Below are positions 39,489-43,087 of a stretch of DNA of 43,087 nt, piece after piece. Under the pieces are notes generated by a model, which was given only the letters and a program-made list of their open reading frames with translations, had not been told where the DNA came from and searched no databases. Source of the DNA: a virus; IMG/VR virus record IMGVR_UViG_3300035698_004852, positions 1 to 43,087 of that record, one strand, 5' to 3'. Made by a program: the position numbers and the translations under genes. Within the stretch, counting starts at the first letter, position 1; every line of letters begins with the position of its first letter.

Positions 39489-39848
39489 TTAATTACCATT
39501 TTTATCCTCTAAATTTTTTAAATGTTCTTTTACTAATTTTTGAAGTTTCTTTACAGACATACTGTAATCCGCTTCTATTCCTTTTAGAGCCGTCCAATCT
39601 AAAAGTTCATCTTTACTCATCTCATCCACGTTTAATTCTTTAGACACTTCACACTCGTCGACTTCTTTAACTTCTTGTTTCTCTTCTATTTTATCGACAA
39701 GTTCAAAGTTTTTCTTATTAGCTAGTAATGATATACCAACTCTAGGACAAACATCTTTTGTTTCAAATCTTTTCCAATCATCAAAACGAGCACTTCCAGT
39801 GCTTACTTTACATTCATTTCTGTTTCCTATATATTTAATTAATACCAT
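39489..39848 (-). CDS. Small tail-region protein with SAP/HeH-like C-terminus
   Basis: ATG at 39848 follows GGAGGAG. The 119-residue protein starts MVLIKYIGNRNECKVSTGSA with a beta segment, passes an acidic linker (EEKQEVKEVDECEVSKE), and ends DEMSKDELLDWTALKGIEAD ... KLQKLVKEHL, which resembles a helix-extension-helix of the SAP/HeH type. Such small proteins occur between neck and tail-tube genes in siphoviruses. Role unknown. Confidence 0.5.
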   Translation of the reverse strand: MVLIKYIGNRNECKVSTGSARFDDWKRFETKDVCPRVGISLLANKKNFELVDKIEEKQEVKEVDECEVSKELNVDEMSKDELLDWTALKGIEADYSMSVKKLQKLVKEHLKNLEDKNGN

Positions 39849-39864
39849 AATTATTCTCCTCCAC

Positions 39865-40317
39865 TTAAACTACATTGAACATATTTGACCCACGCCCTTT
39901 ACTAAGTTTTGTGTTTAATTTTTTTAATTCTTCTAATGCTATTGGAACAGCCATAGTTTTTGCTTTAGTATATCCAACTTCCATAAAATGATGTCCTTCA
40001 AAACTTCCTTTACCTTCTCTAAAACTATGTCCATCATTTACTAAAGGAGCATACCATGCTATTCCTAAATCAGCATAAACTATTCCACCAACACTTGTAA
40101 GCGTACTTAGTGTAGGTTTATATAAAAAACTTTCCATAATCAAACTTTCTCCAATTGGAGTGTTAGTTGTTCTTCTTACTTTAGCATAATGCGCCTTAGC
40201 CTCTGTTATAAATACTTCACTAACTCTTTCAACAGACTTAGTTAACGCTGGAAATAACATTGCAGGAGTTAAACCTCCCAAGTTATCTTGTACTGTTATT
40301 GATGTTGCAACTACCAT
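39865..40317 (-). CDS. Head-closure/tail-completion protein (HK97 gp10-like)
   Basis: ATG at 40317; the upstream extension overlaps the previous gene and is unlikely. The 150-residue product has the pattern seen in gp10-like proteins: a helix (LFPALTKSVERVSEVFITEA), RTTNTPIGESLIMESF, then YADLGIAWYAPLVNDGHSF, and GHHFMEVGYTKAKTMAVPIA. It should link the connector to the tail. Position between the terminator-like gene and the tail genes fits. Confidence 0.65.
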   Translation of the reverse strand: MVVATSITVQDNLGGLTPAMLFPALTKSVERVSEVFITEAKAHYAKVRRTTNTPIGESLIMESFLYKPTLSTLTSVGGIVYADLGIAWYAPLVNDGHSFREGKGSFEGHHFMEVGYTKAKTMAVPIALEELKKLNTKLSKGRGSNMFNVV

Positions 40318-40318
40318 T

Positions 40319-40789
40319 TTAATTATTGAACCACGCAATTCTTATGGTTGCTGCCCCTCTATATAATTGTGTTGTTTTATCATATGCAATAGTTGTAGAA
40401 TTAATATGTTTATACATATCAGCTCCTAAATCACACAAGTCAGTAAAATGTGCTTTTAATGTTGATTTAATAAGACCTTGATAATACTCTACCACTTGAC
40501 CATTAGCATATTCTACACCACTAACTGTTATCTTAAAACCATTCTTAGAATAAAACCAGACGTTTATGAACAATTGCTCATACTCTGTATAATCAGTTCC
40601 AATATCTATTGGAACACTTGGATTGTTAATCTTCTTTAATTCAATAACTGGAAATTTATTATTAGCATGAGGCTCATCCGCCCACACCCAATCTAAACCA
40701 TCTCTTCTTCCACCAGCAGTTTCTAAAGGGTCTTGTAAGTAGCTTCTTAATGTATTTCTAACTGCCAACATTGCACTTACTGAATCCAT
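40319..40789 (-). CDS. Tail terminator-like protein
   Basis: ATG at 40789 is chosen because GGAGG sits upstream; a GTG at 40825 lies in a repeated GTGGAG leader. The 156-residue product starts MDSVSAMLAVRNTLRSYLQD, has FPVIELKKINNPSVPIDIG, YEQLFINVWFYSKNG, a helix (GLIKSTLKAHFTDLCDLGAD) and ATIRIAWFNN. The alpha/beta order fits tail terminators (lambda gpU / SPP1 gp17 class). It is the first gene after the 27-base late promoter. Confidence 0.55.
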   Translation of the reverse strand: MDSVSAMLAVRNTLRSYLQDPLETAGGRRDGLDWVWADEPHANNKFPVIELKKINNPSVPIDIGTDYTEYEQLFINVWFYSKNGFKITVSGVEYANGQVVEYYQGLIKSTLKAHFTDLCDLGADMYKHINSTTIAYDKTTQLYRGAATIRIAWFNN

Positions 40790-40799
40790 TTTTTCAATC

Positions 40800-40828
40800 C
40801 TCCACGAGGGAAATTTTGACTCCACGAG
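40800..40828 (-). repeat. Duplicated GTGGAG leader element
   Basis: CTCGTGGAG occurs twice on the - strand (40828-40820 and 40808-40800), 20 bases apart. The first copy is part of the dyad GACTC-GTG-GAGTC, and the second serves as the Shine-Dalgarno region for the ATG at 40789. It could present or mask the ribosome-binding site. Confidence 0.4.
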
Positions 40829-40860
40829 TCGAAAATAATACTTTAATATACTAATAGTGT

Positions 40861-40887
40861 GTTCTAGTATATAAATGTTTGTATTTT
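40861..40887 (-). promoter_or_regulatory. Late-type promoter, 27-base copy 2
   Basis: On the - strand this reads the same 27 bases as 23556-23582, including ACAAACATTTATATACTAGA. The TATA box lies about 40 bases upstream of the first coding start region (40825/40789). It would drive the terminator, closure, tail-tube and tape-measure genes. Confidence 0.75.
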
Positions 40888-40907
40888 ATATAACAATCGT
40901 GTACATT

Positions 40908-41066
40908 TTATTTCTTCATCTTAGGTTCGGTATTTTCTGATGTTCTAGTATTACAATCTATAGTATAATTTACAGCTACTGCTCTATCTAAATCATCTTT
41001 ACCAATTCCAAACCCTTTATACAGGTCTGTGTTTTTACGATTTTGAACCATCTTTTGTTTAACCAT
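40908..41066 (-). CDS. 52-residue protein, unknown
   Basis: ATG at 41066 starts MVKQKMVQNRKNTDLYKGFG and continues IGKDDLDRAVAVNYTIDCNT to TAA at 40910-40908. It is basic at both ends. No family recognised. It sits just after the adaptor gene and just before the promoter at 40861, so it ends the upstream transcription unit. Confidence 0.45.
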   Translation of the reverse strand: MVKQKMVQNRKNTDLYKGFGIGKDDLDRAVAVNYTIDCNTRTSENTEPKMKK

Positions 41067-41071
41067 TATAA

Positions 41072-41965
41072 TCACCATCCATAACTTGCATAATATTTAT
41101 TTCTATCAAAGTCTTGAATTACTCTAGTCATATTGACACCATATTTACTTGCATAATTCTTAAAATCTGAAGACAATATAGGAGCATTCATGTTCTCTAC
41201 CTTATCATAAATCATATCAATTCTTGCATTAATAACAGATAACTCTTTACTAGTTTCTCCACCACTAACAGTATCTACTTTCTCTAACAATCTCTGAACT
41301 GTCTTAAAAATAGCTAACTTATTATATAATCTAGGAACAAAATGAACTTCAACTTCACTAGACGTGTCCAGAGTAACAGCGGACGTGCCAGTTGTCGCTA
41401 ACCTAATCATCCCATATTCAGAATTAATATCATAACCATCAGCTAAAAACAATTCATGTTTAGTAGTTGTACCATAAAACACTCTATCAACTTTATAAAT
41501 TGGCATTTCACCAACATAATAATCAGATTGATTAACACTATTAATAGAACCAATATCTGACCATATAGCCTTAATAGGAGTTCCCATCTCATCATAAACA
41601 TCTTCAGTAACTTCTCCAATAACTTCTTCTATCTCACTGTTTCCCCATCTTCCAACAGTATTAACAACTTTCTTAACATCTGCAACATTACACAATAAAG
41701 TCTTATCTCCAGAAGTCACTGGCTCAGAATAATCTGAATAATAAGTACCATCATAATATCTTAACTTATACCAATCATTAGTATTTCCACTAGCATGAGT
41801 ATAACTTCCAACCCAATTATTACCAGTGCCTTTAGCCGCACCATCATCTGTAGCATCTAATGTAGTAGCAACTATATAGCCACCGTGTTTTATTCCAGCA
41901 AAACTAACCTCTACGTTAGTCACTGTATCGTCCAAAGGATTATCCCACAAAATCTTTCTGCTCAA
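41072..41965 (-). CDS. Head-tail adaptor with N-terminal FN3-like domain
   Basis: A TTG at 41965, after GAGGT, starts MSRKILWDNPLDDTVTNVEV. Residues 1-90 look like a fibronectin type III fold (IVATTLDATDDG, WYKLRYYDGTYYSDYSEPV). The rest is helical with CNVADVKKVVNTVGRW, EEVIGEVTEDVYDEMG and FKTVQRLLEKVDTV, as in gp6/gp15-type adaptors that dock below the portal. The 297-residue length is larger than a bare adaptor because of the added domain. Confidence 0.55.
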   Translation of the reverse strand: MSRKILWDNPLDDTVTNVEVSFAGIKHGGYIVATTLDATDDGAAKGTGNNWVGSYTHASGNTNDWYKLRYYDGTYYSDYSEPVTSGDKTLLCNVADVKKVVNTVGRWGNSEIEEVIGEVTEDVYDEMGTPIKAIWSDIGSINSVNQSDYYVGEMPIYKVDRVFYGTTTKHELFLADGYDINSEYGMIRLATTGTSAVTLDTSSEVEVHFVPRLYNKLAIFKTVQRLLEKVDTVSGGETSKELSVINARIDMIYDKVENMNAPILSSDFKNYASKYGVNMTRVIQDFDRNKYYASYGW

Positions 41966-41966
41966 T

Positions 41967-42083
41967 TTAAGTACCTCTTATAACTGGTTTTTGAAGTGAA
42001 GCTCTAGTAGTATTAACAATAGGAGAATTCAACTGTGCTCTCACAGTATTAACTACAGGTTTCTGCAATTCATTCCTTACCAT
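41967..42083 (-). CDS. 38-residue protein made of three 12-residue repeats
   Basis: ATG at 42083 overlaps the upstream gene end. The product is MVRN, then ELQKPVVNTVRA, QLNSPIVNTTRA and SLQKPVIRGT. Each unit has xLxxPxVNTxR with Pro at the same position. Its stop is two bases from the adaptor TTG, so both are coupled. It may be a small linear-motif protein that docks repeatedly on a symmetric virion part. Confidence 0.5.
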   Translation of the reverse strand: MVRNELQKPVVNTVRAQLNSPIVNTTRASLQKPVIRGT

Positions 42084-42330
42084 TTTTTAATAACTCCTTC
42101 ACATCTGCTTTAATTTCTATAATATCGTCATGCATAGACACAACTTGTGTTTCTAGTGCTATAACAGTATTTTCAGTAACATCTATATCTATAGATTGTT
42201 CTTCTAAATTTTCCACACGATTCACTAATTGTCCAAAAGTAATACTTGTACAAATTATTAAAGTTAATACTGTAATAATGATTCCTATCAATTTAATTTT
42301 ATTGTCTTTTATTATTTTAATATTCGTCAT
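42070..42330 (-). CDS. Membrane-anchored coiled-coil protein
   Basis: The start overlaps the preceding stop (TAATG at 42330). The 86-residue product has a basic head (MTNIKIIKDNKIKLIG), one transmembrane helix (IIITVLTLIICTSITFG) and a coiled coil (VNRVENLEEQSID; MHDDIIEIKADVKELLKNGK). A spanin- or holin-like role, or an anchor at the cell membrane, is possible. Family unknown. Confidence 0.5.
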   Translation of the reverse strand: MTNIKIIKDNKIKLIGIIITVLTLIICTSITFGQLVNRVENLEEQSIDIDVTENTVIALETQVVSMHDDIIEIKADVKELLKNGKE

Positions 42331-43087
42331 TAGGATAACCTCTTTATTATTGAATGGTCTCCTTTCAAGTCACTGTAAGCTACTTTATCGCCAGGGTCAA
42401 ACTCTAAAGATACATAATCTGATGTTGTATATTCATTATTTGTAAACGGGTTAGTACCTGACGCAGAACTATCTGTCAAAGTCCATTCATTATAAGCACC
42501 ACCTTTAATATATAAATATGTTAGACCATTACTTGCTCTTGTTATTTTAACTTTATACCATGTTTGAACATCAACATATCCAGCTGAACTTCTTGTTCGA
42601 GATGCTGACGCTCCACCAATTACTCTTCCTATTTCTACATATTCAGTACTACTTATGTAAAATATATAACCGTTATTAGTTGCATCTATTCTTTTATTTG
42701 CTGAACAACAAAAATTAAAAAATGTACTACTACCACCAAGGTTTTTTTTAAGCCAAAACTCCCATGTTCCATAGGCTGATTCTGTTGGTGTTTGTTGAAA
42801 TAAGCTTGTAGGCACATAACAAGTACCTGATAATACACATTCGATTACTTTCACATCTTTACCTTCTATTGTATCAGTAGTTATTTTCCATGAACCATCT
42901 ATTATTTTAAATGGTGTGTTTTCTAAGAGTCCTGTTGTTACGTTTGCGGGGCTTTCAGTTATTCCATAATCTGTGTGGAAAGTTTTAGGAGGATATGATT
43001 TGCCTAAGTCTATTACTTGAACATCATCAAATTCACAATATTCATTTCCTGTTCCAGTTCCAACTCTTAAATAAAAATTTGTACCAA
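42330..43087 (-). CDS. LamG/jelly-roll-like structural protein, 5' end outside the window
   Basis: The frame is open from 42330 to the right edge, so it is partial at its N-terminus. Two segments look like laminin-G/concanavalin folds: NFYLRVGTGTGNEYCEFDDV near the edge, and YGTWEFWLKKNLGGSSTFFN, VQTWYKVKITRASNGLTYLY, EWTLTDSSASG. Proteins of this type decorate heads or tail fibres and bind sugars. A GTG at 42854 is only an internal codon of the longer frame. Confidence 0.6.
   Translation of the reverse strand, partial: GTNFYLRVGTGTGNEYCEFDDVQVIDLGKSYPPKTFHTDYGITESPANVTTGLLENTPFKIIDGSWKITTDTIEGKDVKVIECVLSGTCYVPTSLFQQTPTESAYGTWEFWLKKNLGGSSTFFNFCCSANKRIDATNNGYIFYISSTEYVEIGRVIGGASASRTRSSAGYVDVQTWYKVKITRASNGLTYLYIKGGAYNEWTLTDSSASGTNPFTNNEYTTSDYVSLEFDPGDKVAYSDLKGDHSIIKRLS

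Noticed and set aside
1-43087. CRISPR array, tRNA or rRNA genes
   Set aside because: No regularly spaced long repeats, cloverleaf-like segments or rRNA signatures were seen by reading both strands.

Overview
This window looks like about 43 kb of a tailed archaeal virus (class Caudoviricetes, siphovirus-type tail), or a provirus. The DNA is AT-rich and densely packed, with many ATGA or TAATG stop/start overlaps. Shine-Dalgarno sequences are mostly AGGTGA or GGAGG. The replication genes are archaeal in type: a RadA recombinase, a PCNA clamp, an RFC-small-like clamp loader, a family B DNA polymerase with an intein, and a PriL-like primase subunit. No cellular housekeeping gene, tRNA, rRNA or CRISPR array was recognised. 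The giant surface protein, an S-layer-like lipoprotein and several small proteins resemble what I recall from DPANN archaea (Woesearchaeota/Pacearchaeota type). That host assignment is inference. Terminase, portal and major capsid genes are not visible and probably lie beyond the right edge, where a structural gene is cut.

Layout. Positions 1-350 hold a gene end, a 33-residue membrane peptide and a short-repeat, palindrome-rich non-coding patch. Positions 350-5134 are an accessory region on the + strand: mini-proteins with paired cysteines, small membrane proteins, an HExxH metalloprotease-like protein, a PD-(D/E)XK-like protein, an HNH-like protein and a glutaredoxin-like protein. Positions 5176-23540 are the replication and metabolism block: possible ssDNA-binding protein, P-loop ATPase, RadA, PCNA, RFC, sulfotransferase, GNAT, B12-dependent ribonucleotide reductase, dUTPase, an ABC-ATPase/GNAT fusion, a gp62-like clamp-loader candidate, DNA polymerase B, primase, phosphoesterase and GIY-YIG nuclease. 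Positions 23556-26137 are a separate + strand unit with an S-layer-like lipoprotein, a holin-like membrane protein and a cold-shock protein. Positions 26170-43087 are on the - strand and hold tail and neck genes: LamG-like protein, adaptor, terminator, gp10-like closure protein, major tail protein, tail-assembly chaperone with a -1 frameshift, tape measure, distal-tail-like protein, a 1924-residue surface protein and a baseplate hub. The two transcription directions converge at about 26.15 kb on a hairpin.

How the parts fit. Ribonucleotide reductase, glutaredoxin and dUTPase would supply clean dNTPs. Polymerase, clamp, clamp loader and primase would copy the genome. A 27-base sequence containing a TATA box is identical upstream of the S-layer-like gene (+) and upstream of the tail operon (-), which suggests both are switched on together late in infection. 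Weaker relatives (GAAACATTTATA core) precede two accessory operons.

Most notable points: the S-layer-like lipoprotein with its own late promoter, dyad, leader hairpin and terminator; the canonical A-AAA-AAC frameshift in the tail chaperone; a polymerase gene lacking any ATG/GTG/TTG at its real N-terminus; a membrane-anchored giant glycoprotein candidate inside the tail operon; an ABC-ATPase fused to a Mom-like acetyltransferase fold; and a possible hybrid clamp loader (archaeal RFC plus phage gp62-like subunit).
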